Assembly (NCBI GenBank): GCA_020848995.1
Contig: JADLHA010000052.1
Span: 1-64,000, forward strand
From: Saprospiraceae bacterium
GTDB lineage: Bacteria > Bacteroidota > Bacteroidia > Chitinophagales > Saprospiraceae
Direction of reading: 5' to 3'
Length of the DNA: 64,000 bases
Shown: positions 16,447 through 25,320 of the stretch, piece by piece
Position numbering within the stretch: the stretch's first letter is position 1
Layout: every line of letters starts with the position of its first letter
Made by a program: the position numbers and the translations under genes
Notes under the pieces: model-generated
The model's input: the letters and a program-made list of their open reading frames with translations, nothing else
Databases searched by the model: none
Told to the model about the DNA's origin: nothing

Positions 16447-16671
16447 AAGGGCAGTTCTAAGAACTCCCTGTTGATGCCAGAATGAAAAGGGTTGCCTCTC
16501 TTCACATCCTGTTATTTCCAAAATGAGTTTAGGAAAAAGAACTGGTGCGATGAGGGCATCTAAGGAGCGATAACTGACTGAGCTGCAACGAAGGATTGTG
16601 AAGCTAAATTCATTGAGTGAGTGGACCTAAGCGGGCTGGCTAATGCAATAGGGGGTTATTAGAAGTGCCCT
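16447..16671 (+). mobile_element. MITE-like element, copy C (225 bp)
   Basis: The left end AGGGCAGTTCTAAGAACTCC is preceded by CTAA. The right end GGGGGTTATTAGAAGTGCCC is its imperfect inverted repeat. The interior matches copy B with only one copy of the internal repeat. The right end abuts truncated copy D. Confidence 0.8.
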
Positions 16672-16821
16672 GAATTTAGGGAAAAGGACCTGGTGCGGTG
16701 AAGGCATCTAAGGAGCGATAACTGATTGACCTGCTACGAAGAATTGTGAAGCTAAATTCATTGAGTGCCTGAGTCTGTGGGGGTTGGCTGGCGCAAGAGG
16801 GGGTTTTTAGATGTGCCCTTA
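16672..16821 (+). mobile_element. MITE-like element, copy D (left end missing)
   Basis: Starts at the internal TGAATTTAGGG of the element directly after the right end of copy C. It continues through the common core (GGCATCTAAGGAGCGATAAC) to a right end GTTTTTAGATGTGCCCTTA. About 75 bases of the left side are absent. The right end overlaps the last codons of gldH on the minus strand. Confidence 0.75.
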
Positions 16822-17303
16822 TGTCTTTGCGGAAAAATGCGGAGGCTGATCCGGCGTATGCCCTCGCTCGAAGCAGTTCGCCCGTTCTGGTTAAGATTCA
16901 GCCGGTATTCGCCCGGTTGAGGAAATTTAAAGCGGGGCTGCAGCGCCAGGGTGACCCTGCAATTTGCTCCCCTGCATTCGCCGAACGGCCTGCCTGCGTC
17001 GTCAAAAAGTTCCAGACTCAGTACCTGCTCGCGGTCGCTTGAGTCCGGGAACCGGGTCACTGCTTTTACGTATTGGTTCTGAAAGGGAAATTCAGCGTCG
17101 TGTGCAACCACCAGTTCCATGACATACCACGGAGCGGTGTCAGCAACGGCCCAGGAAAACTCAACGGGTTCATCTGAATGCCAGGTTCCCTTAAGGATTT
17201 CCCGATGGGATTCGTAAAGCATGGGTTCACTGCAGGAGGATAAAACGCCGGCGATCAGAACCGGGACCAGCAAAAAATACAGGGAGTTCCTCAAGGGCAG
17301 CAT
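16758..17303 (-). CDS. gldH: Gliding motility lipoprotein GldH
   Basis: 181 aa from the ATG giving MLPLRNSLYFLLVPVLIAGV; a TTG three codons upstream is unlikely. The lipobox LSSC places the lipidated Cys at residue 24. The body matches GldH: TWHSDEPVEFSWAVADTAPW, YVMELVVAHDAEFPFQNQYV and KFPQPGEYRLNLNQNGR, the last being the family hallmark. GldH is needed for gliding and type IX secretion. It starts 11 bases after dnaJ, so it belongs to a grpE-dnaJ-gldH run. The final residues KGTSKNPLLRQPTPTDSGTQ come from mobile repeat copy D, which also provides the stop. Confidence 0.8.
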   Translation of the reverse strand: MLPLRNSLYFLLVPVLIAGVLSSCSEPMLYESHREILKGTWHSDEPVEFSWAVADTAPWYVMELVVAHDAEFPFQNQYVKAVTRFPDSSDREQVLSLELFDDAGRPFGECRGANCRVTLALQPRFKFPQPGEYRLNLNQNGRTASSEGIRRISLRIFPQRHKGTSKNPLLRQPTPTDSGTQ

Positions 17304-17313
17304 GCTGCACAAG

Positions 17314-18468
17314 TTAATTAAAATACTCCTTCATCCGTTCGAAAAAATTCTTTTCCGTTTTGGTTGGGTTAGGCTGAAAATTGGGCATGGATCGCATTTT
17401 CTCAAGCAATGCGCGGTCTTCCGCACTGAGGTTTTTGGGCGTCCAGAGGTTGACGTGTATGAGCTGATCCCCTTTGTCGTAAGAATGTACGGAGGGCAAC
17501 CCCATTTCCTTAAGACGGAACATTTTTCCGGATTGTGTTCCCGGGGGAATTTTGATTTTGGCGGCTCCTTGCAAGGTGGGGACTTCCACCTGACAACCCA
17601 GGGCGGCATCCGCCAGGTTGAGGTAGAGATCGTAGTATATGTTGAGGCCATCGCGACTGAAGTGCTCGTGTGGCTTTTGTTCGATGCTGATCAGCAGATC
17701 TCCCGCAGGGCCGCCATGACTTCCGGCGTTGCCCTTTCCCCGCATCGACAACTGCATTCCTTCTTCAACACCGGCGGGGATCTGGATTTCAATGGTCTCT
17801 TCGCCGACTTCGTGTCCGGAACCCTTGCAGTTGGGACAAATAGCCGAGATCATCTGCCCGGTTCCGCGGCAACTCGGACACGCAGTGGTCGTCTGCATCT
17901 GGCCGAGAAAGGTATTTTTGATCTGGCGAACGTACCCTTGTCCCTGACAGCTTGTACAGGTCTTGACCGACTTGCTGTCCTTCGCTCCGGAACCCTTGCA
18001 GGTTTTACAGGTCACCTGCTTCTTGACTTTGATCTTTTTGGTTACGCCACTTGAAATTTCTTCAAGGCTCAAACTCACTTTGATGCGAAGGTTGCTGCCT
18101 TTGTTGGATGAGCTAGCTCCACCTCCGCGCCCGAAAAACGATTCAAAGGGAGAACCACTGTCGCCAAAAATGTCGCCAAACTGACTGAAAATGTCGTCCA
18201 TGGTCATTCCATGGCCACCGGGCCCGCCATATCCGGCATTGGGATCGACTCCCGCATGCCCATAGCGGTCGTACCTCGCTTTTTTATCCGCATCGCTCAG
18301 TACTTCATAGGCTTCCGCCGCTTCTTTGAATTTGTCTTCTGCAGCTTTGTCGCCTGGATTGCGGTCGGGGTGAAACTGCATGGCTACCTTGCGGTAAGCC
18401 TTCTTGATGGCATCAGCATCCGCGTTTTTAGCGACGCCAAGTATTTCGTAATAATCTCTTTTTGCCAT
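17314..18468 (-). CDS. dnaJ: Chaperone protein DnaJ
   Basis: 384 aa, a complete type I J-protein. The J-domain is at residues 1-70 with [11 protein letters not shown] Gly-rich linker ([10 protein letters not shown]) follows. Four zinc-binding CxxCxGxG repeats are present: [24 protein letters not shown] and CPNCKGSG. The C-terminal substrate domains start at [20 protein letters not shown]. It delivers unfolded proteins to DnaK and stimulates its ATPase. It lies 24 bases after grpE. Confidence 0.97.
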   Translation of the reverse strand: MAKRDYYEILGVAKNADADAIKKAYRKVAMQFHPDRNPGDKAAEDKFKEAAEAYEVLSDADKKARYDRYGHAGVDPNAGYGGPGGHGMTMDDIFSQFGDIFGDSGSPFESFFGRGGGASSSNKGSNLRIKVSLSLEEISSGVTKKIKVKKQVTCKTCKGSGAKDSKSVKTCTSCQGQGYVRQIKNTFLGQMQTTTACPSCRGTGQMISAICPNCKGSGHEVGEETIEIQIPAGVEEGMQLSMRGKGNAGSHGGPAGDLLISIEQKPHEHFSRDGLNIYYDLYLNLADAALGCQVEVPTLQGAAKIKIPPGTQSGKMFRLKEMGLPSVHSYDKGDQLIHVNLWTPKNLSAEDRALLEKMRSMPNFQPNPTKTEKNFFERMKEYFN

Positions 18469-18492
18469 AGTGGATTATTGCAGAAATGCAAT

Positions 18493-19047
18493 TCATTGTT
18501 TGGCCACGACGACTTTGGCAAACCGGATGATCTTTTGGTTGAGGAGGTAGGCTTTTTCGAGGGTGTCAACAACCTTGCCTCGCTTCTCCTCTGAGGGCGC
18601 AGCAATTTCGGTAACGGCCTCGTGTATGGAAGGATCAAAACGCTGGCCGGTAGATTCAACCGCCTCAAGACCTTTGGCCTGCAAGATGCCCACCAGCTTT
18701 TGGTGAACCAAACGCATGCCCTCCGGATAAATATCGCTGCGCAGGTGCTCCTGAGCGAGCTTCTCCGCCCTTTCGAAATCGTCGAGCACCACGAGCAGAT
18801 CCTGAATGACTTCCTGACTTGCATTCCTGATCAACTCGATTTTTTCTTTTAAACTTCGCTTTTTGAAATTGTCAAATTCCGCATAGAGCCGGATGAACTT
18901 GTCTTTCTGTTCGGCAAGTTCCTCCCGCATCAGATCCAGCGCGTCGGGGGCAGGTAACTCTGCCGTTTGTGCTCCGGGATCTGAGCCGGAAAGGCCCTGC
19001 TCCTCAATGGGCGTCTCCCCCTCGTTTGGTCGCCGTTTATCTTCCAT
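18493..19047 (-). CDS. grpE: Nucleotide exchange factor GrpE
   Basis: 184 aa. A disordered acidic N-terminus is followed by the long coiled coil (LREELAEQ-type, here LMREELAEQKDKFIRLYAEFDNFKKR). The beta-domain has GMRLVHQKLVGILQAKGLEAVES, then GQRFDPSIHEAV, the GrpE signature. It releases ADP from DnaK. It is the first gene of grpE-dnaJ-gldH; no heat-shock promoter could be identified upstream. Confidence 0.96.
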   Translation of the reverse strand: MEDKRRPNEGETPIEEQGLSGSDPGAQTAELPAPDALDLMREELAEQKDKFIRLYAEFDNFKKRSLKEKIELIRNASQEVIQDLLVVLDDFERAEKLAQEHLRSDIYPEGMRLVHQKLVGILQAKGLEAVESTGQRFDPSIHEAVTEIAAPSEEKRGKVVDTLEKAYLLNQKIIRFAKVVVAKQ

Positions 19048-19116
19048 GGGTCTCTACGTTTAATTGGTAAAATGCACGCGCAAGAATGCTGCCATATGGG
19101 AAAACAGGCCAATTTG

Positions 19117-19641
19117 TCAGTTTTTCAGCTTTTGATAAGCCAAAAATGCGTCCAGTTCGGCAATGTTTGGATCCGAAAGGGCGATCCTGCCATCGGGGCC
19201 TATCAGGTACTTGGAGGGAATGGACCGGATCCCAAATAATTGCGCCATGGGACTCTGCAGTTGATCGGTTTCAATGACGTGGTGTGGCCAGATCAACCGG
19301 TCGTCCGCAATGGCCCGAAGGCCCTGTTCGACGTCGTTTTCGAGGGCGATGCTCAGAAAGGCTATGCCCTCCGCCTGTTTGAACTTGACATCGCGGTATT
19401 TCTCGTACATCATGACCAGAATCGGATTCTCCCGTCGGCACGGGCCACACCAGGATCCCCAAAAATCAATGAGCAGGTATTTACCCCTGAAATCATCGAG
19501 ACCAAGGGGCTCCTGATGGATGTCTGTGGTTGAAAAGGCCGGAGCAGGTTGACCCAGCACCAACATGGGCTTGAAATAGAAGTAATGGACGAGATAGGCC
19601 AACAGTCCGGTCAGGGCAAATGCGATCAGGGTCTTTTTCAT
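19117..19641 (-). CDS. TlpA-like membrane-anchored thiol-disulfide oxidoreductase
   Basis: 174 aa. An N-terminal anchor or signal (about residues 5-22) is followed by an AhpC/TSA-Redoxin fold: GQPAPAFSTTDIHQEP, then LIDFWGSWCGPCRRENPIL with the WCGPC redox centre. The cis-Pro region is IRSIPSKYLIGPDGRI. It most likely reduces or oxidises periplasmic disulfides, for example in cytochrome c maturation or repair of exported proteins. It is monocistronic as far as visible, between grpE and the divergent flavin reductase gene. Confidence 0.88.
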   Translation of the reverse strand: MKKTLIAFALTGLLAYLVHYFYFKPMLVLGQPAPAFSTTDIHQEPLGLDDFRGKYLLIDFWGSWCGPCRRENPILVMMYEKYRDVKFKQAEGIAFLSIALENDVEQGLRAIADDRLIWPHHVIETDQLQSPMAQLFGIRSIPSKYLIGPDGRIALSDPNIAELDAFLAYQKLKN

Positions 19642-19743
19642 GTGTAAAGGGGATGGTGGCTGTCAACGACGCCGCAAGTTAGGGTATGGGAGGCTATCTC
19701 CGCTGCCGGCAAAGCAGATGCCCCGCTGTAGCCGCCAGACCGC

Positions 19744-19751
19744 TAACTTTG
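19744..19751 (+). promoter_or_regulatory. -7 element of the flavin reductase gene
   Basis: TAACTTTG is an exact TAnnTTTG match only 6 bases before the ATG, so the transcript would be leaderless or nearly so. No TTTG was found at the expected -33 position. Confidence 0.5.
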
Positions 19752-19757
19752 CCCCAT

Positions 19758-20642
19758 ATGAAAAGAGTCATTATACCCGGAACCCTGCCAACGGGGGATA
19801 TGCACCAGTATTTGCTCGGCACAGTGGCTCCACGCCCCATTGCACTGGTGAGTACGGTGGACGCGGAAGGCAGAAGCAACCTGGCGCCGTACAGTTTCTT
19901 CAATGCGTTCAGTTCCAATCCCCCGATCCTGGTCTTTTCTTCCAACCGCCGTGTTGAGGACAATACGACCAAAGATACCCTTCACAATGTGCGGGCAACG
20001 GGAGAATGCGTGGTCAGCGCAGTGAGCTATTCCATCGTTCGACAGATGATGCTATGCTCAGTGGAGCTGCCCGCAGGAGTATCTGAATTCGACTGGTCGG
20101 GCTTCACCCAGGAGCGAGGCGAGGTCGTTGCAGCCCCACTGGTTGCCGAGTCGCCGGTGAACATGGAGTGCAAAGTAACCAACATCATCACCCTGGGTGA
20201 ACACGGGGGTGCCGGGCACCTGATCGTCTGCGAAGTGCTGAGGATGCACATCCGCGAAGACGTACTCGACGCCAACGGTAAGATTGACCCTCAACGGATC
20301 GACCTGGTGGGACGGATGGGCCGGGCTTTCTACGTGCGGGCAAGCGGAGACGCCGTGATGGCCATGCCCCAATCGCAGAAACTGCCGGTAGTCGGATATC
20401 CGGGACTTCCCGAACACATTCGACAAAGCCATCAGCTCAGCGCCAACGACGTAGCAACGCTGGCGGGAGGGCGCTCCTTTCCCGCTCGCGACGAGGCCAG
20501 GCGGGAAGTGATGGACAACCCCAAGCTGGCTCTGTGCCTGAACTGGTCAGTGGAGGAGATCCACCGTAAGGCTTCCGAACTGATCCGTGCAGGCGACGCA
20601 GAATGGGCTGCTCGACTCCTCGCTGCAATAGAATCACGATAG
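19758..20642 (+). CDS. Flavin reductase-like (FMN-binding split barrel) protein
   Basis: 294 aa from the ATG giving MKRVIIPGTLPTGDMHQYLL. The flavin-reductase-like split barrel occupies about residues 10-200: APRPIALVSTVDAEGRSNLAPYS and FFNAFSSNPPILVFS are the FMN-binding strands, with DTLHNVRATGECVVS following. A helical C-terminal extension of about 90 residues is typical of Bacteroidota members. It probably reduces or carries FMN for a partner oxygenase or acts as an oxidoreductase of unknown substrate. Convergent with pyrD. Confidence 0.85.
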   Translation: MKRVIIPGTLPTGDMHQYLLGTVAPRPIALVSTVDAEGRSNLAPYSFFNAFSSNPPILVFSSNRRVEDNTTKDTLHNVRATGECVVSAVSYSIVRQMMLCSVELPAGVSEFDWSGFTQERGEVVAAPLVAESPVNMECKVTNIITLGEHGGAGHLIVCEVLRMHIREDVLDANGKIDPQRIDLVGRMGRAFYVRASGDAVMAMPQSQKLPVVGYPGLPEHIRQSHQLSANDVATLAGGRSFPARDEARREVMDNPKLALCLNWSVEEIHRKASELIRAGDAEWAARLLAAIESR

Positions 20643-20688
20643 TTAGTTAAACTAACTAACGTTAATACATAAACTAACTAACGTTTGT
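20641..20688. promoter_or_regulatory. Cluster of palindromes and 15-bp direct repeats between convergent genes
   Basis: AGTTAGTT-A-AACTAACT (20641-20657) is a perfect palindrome around one base. AAACTAACTAACGTT occurs at 20649-20663 and again at 20671-20685, exactly 22 bases apart (about two helical turns). The second copy, extended to AACTAACTAACGTTTGT, matches 50500-50516 at 16 of 17 positions. The layout resembles an array of operator half-sites. It also encodes the last residues of pyrD, so a role there is uncertain. Confidence 0.4.
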
Positions 20689-21741
20689 GATTGTAGAAGC
20701 GGATCCACCGTTGAATCCCTTTTTCAGCAACCCCGCATTGATGCGCCGCACGATCATCGGCCCTTCGAAGATCAGTCCGGTGTAAAGCTGTACCCAGCGG
20801 GCCCCTGCGGCCATGCGAAGGTGTGCGTCTTCGGCGGTGGCGATGCCTCCCACACCGATCAGCCGCAAATCGCCCCCAATCGAATGAAGGTAGCTCAGCC
20901 GGCTTTGCGCCAGCGCTTGAATCGCCTGACCGCTCAATCCCCCCGTTTCCACGGCGGTGGATTGCTCGCGCAAACCCGAGGGACGGCCTATGGTGGTGTT
21001 GCAGGCAATGATGCCCGAAAAGCCATTTTGGCGAACGACCTCAACTACATCGCAAAGCGCAGAAGGGTCCAGGTCGGGAGCGATTTTTAAAAACAGGGGC
21101 AAAGGCTTGCTGAGTTTCCGGTTGGCATCGCTCAATGAGCCCAGCAGCCGGTTGAGGGGCTCGCGTTCCTGGAGCTTTCGAAGTCCCGGAGTATTGGGCG
21201 AGCTGACATTTATGGCCATGTAATCGGCGTGGGGAGCCAGGGTATGGAAACAGGATAGATAATCGTCAACGGCGCGGTCTTCCGGAGTATCCTTATTCTT
21301 TCCAATGTTGATCCCAACGACGAATCCCGCAGGGCGCTCAAAGTGCCGGAGCCGTCGGGCCAAAGCCTCTGCACCCTCGTTGTTGAATCCCATCCGGTTG
21401 ATGATCGACCGGTCAAGGGGCAGACGAAACAACCGGGGCTTTGAATTTCCCGGTTGCGGCCGCGGAGTGACGGTACCCAGCTCAACATGTCCAAAACCCA
21501 GACACGCCAAAACGTCGAGCCACCTCCCGTCTTTATCGAATCCGGCAGCGAGCCCTACGGGATTGCGCGCCACCAGCCCGCAGACATCGGTTTTCAATCG
21601 GTCGTCCTCCAGGCAAAACCAGTGCTTGAACAGCAAAGCCATACCCGGTAGCCGTACACCTGCCGCCATGATCTGCATGGTCATTACGTGGGCACGCTCG
21701 GCATCCATCAGGAAAAAAACCCGTCGCAGGAGCTTCCACAT
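20674..21741 (-). CDS. pyrD: Dihydroorotate dehydrogenase (quinone), class 2
   Basis: 355 aa. The N-terminal helical extension (WKLLRRVFFLMDAERAHVMT) is the membrane-binding part of class 2 enzymes. The barrel has NPVGLAAGFDKDGRWLD, ELGTVTPRPQPGNSKPRLFR, INRMGFNNEGAEAL and MAINVSSPNTPGLRKLQ, which carries the catalytic Ser. VGGIATAEDAHLRMAAGA is the phosphate-binding end. It oxidises dihydroorotate to orotate with quinone in pyrimidine synthesis. It follows dnaX by 3 bases, so the two share a transcript. Confidence 0.96.
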   Translation of the reverse strand: MWKLLRRVFFLMDAERAHVMTMQIMAAGVRLPGMALLFKHWFCLEDDRLKTDVCGLVARNPVGLAAGFDKDGRWLDVLACLGFGHVELGTVTPRPQPGNSKPRLFRLPLDRSIINRMGFNNEGAEALARRLRHFERPAGFVVGINIGKNKDTPEDRAVDDYLSCFHTLAPHADYMAINVSSPNTPGLRKLQEREPLNRLLGSLSDANRKLSKPLPLFLKIAPDLDPSALCDVVEVVRQNGFSGIIACNTTIGRPSGLREQSTAVETGGLSGQAIQALAQSRLSYLHSIGGDLRLIGVGGIATAEDAHLRMAAGARWVQLYTGLIFEGPMIVRRINAGLLKKGFNGGSASTITNVS

Positions 21742-21744
21742 GGC

Positions 21745-23457
21745 CTAGTCTTCGTTGATCCGGAGTTGCATCTTTTCGCGGAACGCAGCAAGATTGGGAT
21801 TCTTTTCGACCATCAACTCGTATTTTTCTTTTCCGGAGTAATATTTCACGGGTTTCTTTGCCTCCGCGGTTGCCATGGTGGGGTCGATCTCAACGTAAAA
21901 GCGAAGATTTTTGTCGGCGAACGTTGCCCGCAAACGGTCGTCGAGGTGAAGTTCCGAACGGATCGTTTCGCGCGCGATGACGCCACCGACGAGTATGCGG
22001 ACGGCATGATCCTCAACGCCGTATTGGGCCGCTCTCATGCATACTTTGAGTGAGGCAGGCAGGTCGCTCTCCAGAAGTTGATCCCAAAATGTCTGGGCAG
22101 TCTCCGGGTTGAAGGGGATGAGACTTTCGCGCCGCTTTTGTTCGTTTTCCTGTATCCTCGTTTTTAATTCGTTCAGGTTGCCAAGGCGGGGAATGTCTGG
22201 CAGGGCTTCCGTTTTTGGAGTTGGAGGAGCAGCCTTGGGAGGAACGGAAGGTTTTGCCGGTGCAGGCGTTTTGGGATCCGGTTGGGAAATGGCGCTGGCT
22301 GCCTGACTCAATTCATTTTTTTTTTCTACCGTGGCGGTTTCAGCAGAGGGACCAAGGGTCGTTTTGCGGCCTGCGTTGCAGAGCTTGATGATCAGGATCT
22401 CTGCATGCAGCCGTTTGTTGCGGGCACGCGCGAGGTTGACATCCGATTCGTGCACCAGGTCGAGCCAGCCGGTGAGACCGGACCAGCTGCAGGCTTTGGA
22501 CTGCTCCGAATAGCGCATCCGGAGGTTTTCGCTGCCGCTGAACAAAGCAAACATCGCGGGGTCTTTGGCCACCATCAGGTTGCGGAGATGACCCGCCAGC
22601 CCTTCGATCAGCACCTCGGGGTCAAAGCCCCGTTGCAGCACTTCATCGACGAGCAGCATGGCCTGGCGTATGTCCTCTTCCAGGATGGCATCCACGAATT
22701 TGAAAAAGTAGTCGTAATCGAGTACGTTGAGATTCTCCAATACGTCGGTGTAGCGCAACGCGTTCCCGGAAAAACTGCGTATCCGGTCGAACATCGACAG
22801 GGCATCCCGCATGGCTCCGTCGGCTTTTTGGGCAATCAGGTACAAGGCTTCTTCGTCGGTGCTGAGTTGTTCGACTTCAGCGATGTGTTGAAGCTGCCTG
22901 ACGATGTCCTTTTCGCCAATTCTGCGGAAATCGTATACCTGACAACGACTGAGAATGGTCGGGATGATCTTGTGTTTTTCTGTCGTCGCCAGGATGAATT
23001 TGGCAAAGGGCGGTGGCTCTTCCAGCGTTTTGAGAAAGGCGTTGAAGGCTTGCGTAGATAGCATGTGCACCTCGTCGACGATGTAGACCTTGTATTTACC
23101 GGCCTGGGGTTGGTACCGCACCTGGTCCACGAGCTCGCGGATGTCGTCTACGGAATTGTTGCTCGCCGCGTCGAGCTCAAAAATGTTGAAGGATGCATTT
23201 TCCATGGATGCCAGACAGGAAGGGCAGGCATTGCAGGGCTCCCAGTCGGCACTGGGCTGGGTGCAGTTCAACACGCGGGCAAGGATCCGTGCACAGGTCG
23301 TTTTCCCTACCCCGCGGGGACCGCAAAACAAAAAGGCATGGGCGATCTGGCCCTTCGCGAGGGCGTTTTTTAAGGTCGTGGCCACGTGTTCCTGACCGAT
23401 GACATCGGCCCAGCGGAGTGGGCGGTATTTGCGGGCCGATACGACGAATTCGCTCAT
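21745..23457 (-). CDS. dnaX: DNA polymerase III subunit gamma/tau
   Basis: 570 aa from the ATG giving MSEFVVSARKYRPLRWADVI; the frame stays open 155 codons upstream but that part is antisense to nadE. The AAA+ clamp-loader ATPase shows GPRGVGKTT (46-54), zinc Cys at 65, 75, 78 and 81 (CNACPSC), VDEVH (127-131) and LEEPPPFAKFILATTEKHKI. After domain III a Pro/Ala/Lys-rich linker (about 390-430) leads to a C-terminal part resembling tau. It loads the sliding clamp during replication. No obvious frameshift site for a short gamma form was noticed. Confidence 0.95.
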   Translation of the reverse strand: MSEFVVSARKYRPLRWADVIGQEHVATTLKNALAKGQIAHAFLFCGPRGVGKTTCARILARVLNCTQPSADWEPCNACPSCLASMENASFNIFELDAASNNSVDDIRELVDQVRYQPQAGKYKVYIVDEVHMLSTQAFNAFLKTLEEPPPFAKFILATTEKHKIIPTILSRCQVYDFRRIGEKDIVRQLQHIAEVEQLSTDEEALYLIAQKADGAMRDALSMFDRIRSFSGNALRYTDVLENLNVLDYDYFFKFVDAILEEDIRQAMLLVDEVLQRGFDPEVLIEGLAGHLRNLMVAKDPAMFALFSGSENLRMRYSEQSKACSWSGLTGWLDLVHESDVNLARARNKRLHAEILIIKLCNAGRKTTLGPSAETATVEKKNELSQAASAISQPDPKTPAPAKPSVPPKAAPPTPKTEALPDIPRLGNLNELKTRIQENEQKRRESLIPFNPETAQTFWDQLLESDLPASLKVCMRAAQYGVEDHAVRILVGGVIARETIRSELHLDDRLRATFADKNLRFYVEIDPTMATAEAKKPVKYYSGKEKYELMVEKNPNLAAFREKMQLRINED

Positions 23458-23589
23458 GGATACAGGGCCCAAATGTAGACAAAAAATGGATCGCAGGCAG
23501 GATGAACGGAACACTGTTTCCACCTGGGGCGAATACCTCCAAAGCCAACAACTTGTCATCTTTGCAGGGCAACGAAAACAGTTCACGAC

Positions 23590-25227
23590 ATGCGCATTGC
23601 CATTGCCCAGCTCAACTACCACATCGGAAATTTTGATGCCAATTTTCAACGCATGGAATCCGCCGTCCAAAATGCGCGACAGTCCGGTGCGGATCTGATC
23701 TGCTTCAGCGAACTCGCAGTGTGCGGGTACCCCCCCCGCGATTTTCTCGAATTCAAGGATTTCATCCGCCAGTCGATGGCCGTCGTCAACAAGCTTGCCA
23801 CATGGTCGAAAGACATAGCGATCGTCGTTGGCGCTCCTACGGTCAATCCGGAAATTGAAGGCAAAGACCTGTTCAACTCTGCCTTCGTCCTGTACGAAGG
23901 CAAAGTTCTGCATTTGGCTCATAAAGCGCTGCTTCCCAATTACGACATATTTGACGAATACCGCTATTTCGAACCATGCCGCAGCTTTAAAACCTTCGAA
24001 CTGAAGGGCAAGCGCATTGCCATCACCATTTGTGAGGACATCTGGAACCTAGGCAACGAAAATCCCATGTACACCATTTGCCCGATGGACGAAATGATCG
24101 GTGAGAAACCGGATTTCATGCTCAATCTGTCGGCGTCGCCATTCGACTACCGGCACGCAGCAGACCGGCTGTCGGTCATACGCGCAAACGTGATGCGGTA
24201 CGGTATCCCCATGTTTTACGTCAATTGTGTAGGTGCACAGACCGACGTGCTGTTTGATGGAGGCTCAGCGGTGTTCAGCGCGGACGGCAGGTGTCATGAA
24301 GAATTGGCTTTTTTTGAAGAGGCGTTTGCCGTGTACGAGCTATCCGAAGTTTCGGGCGACCGGGGCCGGGGGGCGTTGCCTCGCGACGAGACCAGGCACA
24401 TCTGCGATGCTCTGGTAATGGGCATACGCGACTACTTTAAAAAAATGGGATTCGACAAAGCCATACTTGGATTGTCGGGCGGTATCGATTCTGCGCTCAC
24501 GGCCGCGCTGGCGTGCGAAGCCCTCGGGGCTGACCACGTATTTGGTTTGATGATGCCCTCGCCTTATTCCTCTGGCGCGTCGGTCGACGACGCCGTTGCA
24601 TTGGCACAGGCGCTTGGAATGCATTACGCCTGCATACCCATTGAGTCCGCATTCGAAACCCTCAACGATACGTTGCGACCGCACTTCGGCAACTTGCCCC
24701 CGGACGTAACAGAAGAAAACCTGCAGGCGCGCATTCGGGGCATGCTGCTCATGGCCTTTTCCAATAAGTACGCCTACATCCTGCTCAACACCACCAATAA
24801 AAGCGAAATGGCCGTAGGCTATGGAACGCTTTACGGCGACCTCTGCGGAGGGCTTGCCGTACTTGCCGACGTTTATAAAACCCAGGTGTACCGGCTGGCG
24901 AGTCACATCAACCGCGAGCGGGAGATCATTCCCAGAAATTCCATCGAAAAGCCACCTTCAGCCGAATTGCGCCCAAACCAAAAGGACAGCGATTCTCTCC
25001 CCCCGTACGAATTGCTCGACCCGGTGCTTCAACAGTACATCGAGCACCGAAAAGGCCCATCGGAGATCATCGCCATGGGATACGATCCGGAACTGGTAAA
25101 GCGCATCCTGCGCATGGTCAACCGGGCTGAGTTCAAGCGCTTCCAGGCACCACCCGTATTGCGCGTCTCGCCTAAATCATTCGGACTGGGCCGTCGCATG
25201 CCCATTGAAGGAAAATACCTTTGCTGA
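23590..25227 (+). CDS. nadE: Glutamine-dependent NAD+ synthase
   Basis: 545 aa with two domains. The N-terminal nitrilase-type glutaminase has the catalytic triad E41 (CFSELAVCGYPP), K112 (HKALLPNYDIFDEYRYFEP) and C148 (ITICEDIWNLG). The C-terminal ATP-pyrophosphatase synthase domain has LGLSGGIDSALTAA around residue 296. The ammonia released by the first domain amidates deamido-NAD in the second, the last step of NAD synthesis. In flavobacteria nadE neighbours gldB, which here lies 3.7 kb downstream. Confidence 0.96.
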   Translation: MRIAIAQLNYHIGNFDANFQRMESAVQNARQSGADLICFSELAVCGYPPRDFLEFKDFIRQSMAVVNKLATWSKDIAIVVGAPTVNPEIEGKDLFNSAFVLYEGKVLHLAHKALLPNYDIFDEYRYFEPCRSFKTFELKGKRIAITICEDIWNLGNENPMYTICPMDEMIGEKPDFMLNLSASPFDYRHAADRLSVIRANVMRYGIPMFYVNCVGAQTDVLFDGGSAVFSADGRCHEELAFFEEAFAVYELSEVSGDRGRGALPRDETRHICDALVMGIRDYFKKMGFDKAILGLSGGIDSALTAALACEALGADHVFGLMMPSPYSSGASVDDAVALAQALGMHYACIPIESAFETLNDTLRPHFGNLPPDVTEENLQARIRGMLLMAFSNKYAYILLNTTNKSEMAVGYGTLYGDLCGGLAVLADVYKTQVYRLASHINREREIIPRNSIEKPPSAELRPNQKDSDSLPPYELLDPVLQQYIEHRKGPSEIIAMGYDPELVKRILRMVNRAEFKRFQAPPVLRVSPKSFGLGRRMPIEGKYLC

Positions 25228-25301
25228 TTCCCCTGCCGGAGGAAAACGACTCTCATCTCCCGCGGGAGCCAAGACAACAGGTCAGGTGAACCTCAATGAT
25301 T

Positions 25302-25320
25302 TGAGTAAAAAAATTACTCA
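25302..25320 (-). terminator. 19-bp palindrome at the nfu stop, possible terminator
   Basis: On the minus strand TGAGTAA-TTTTT-TTACTCA is a perfect 7-bp-arm palindrome whose left arm contains the TAA stop of the Nfu gene. An identical 19-mer follows carB (31806-31824). The stem is AT-rich, so it is weak as a classical terminator and could instead be a protein site or an RNA 3'-end signal. Confidence 0.4.

Noticed and set aside
12329..16821. The repeat cluster as a CRISPR array
   Set aside because: The repeats are long, few, have inverted ends and unequal lengths, and there are no cas genes.
22282..23061. 260-codon open frame opposite dnaX
   Set aside because: Fully antisense to the conserved dnaX and without signal peptide or family motifs.
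23458..23922. N-terminal extension of dnaX by 155 codons
   Set aside because: The extension is antisense to nadE and its upstream region; the canonical DnaX N-terminus begins at 23457.
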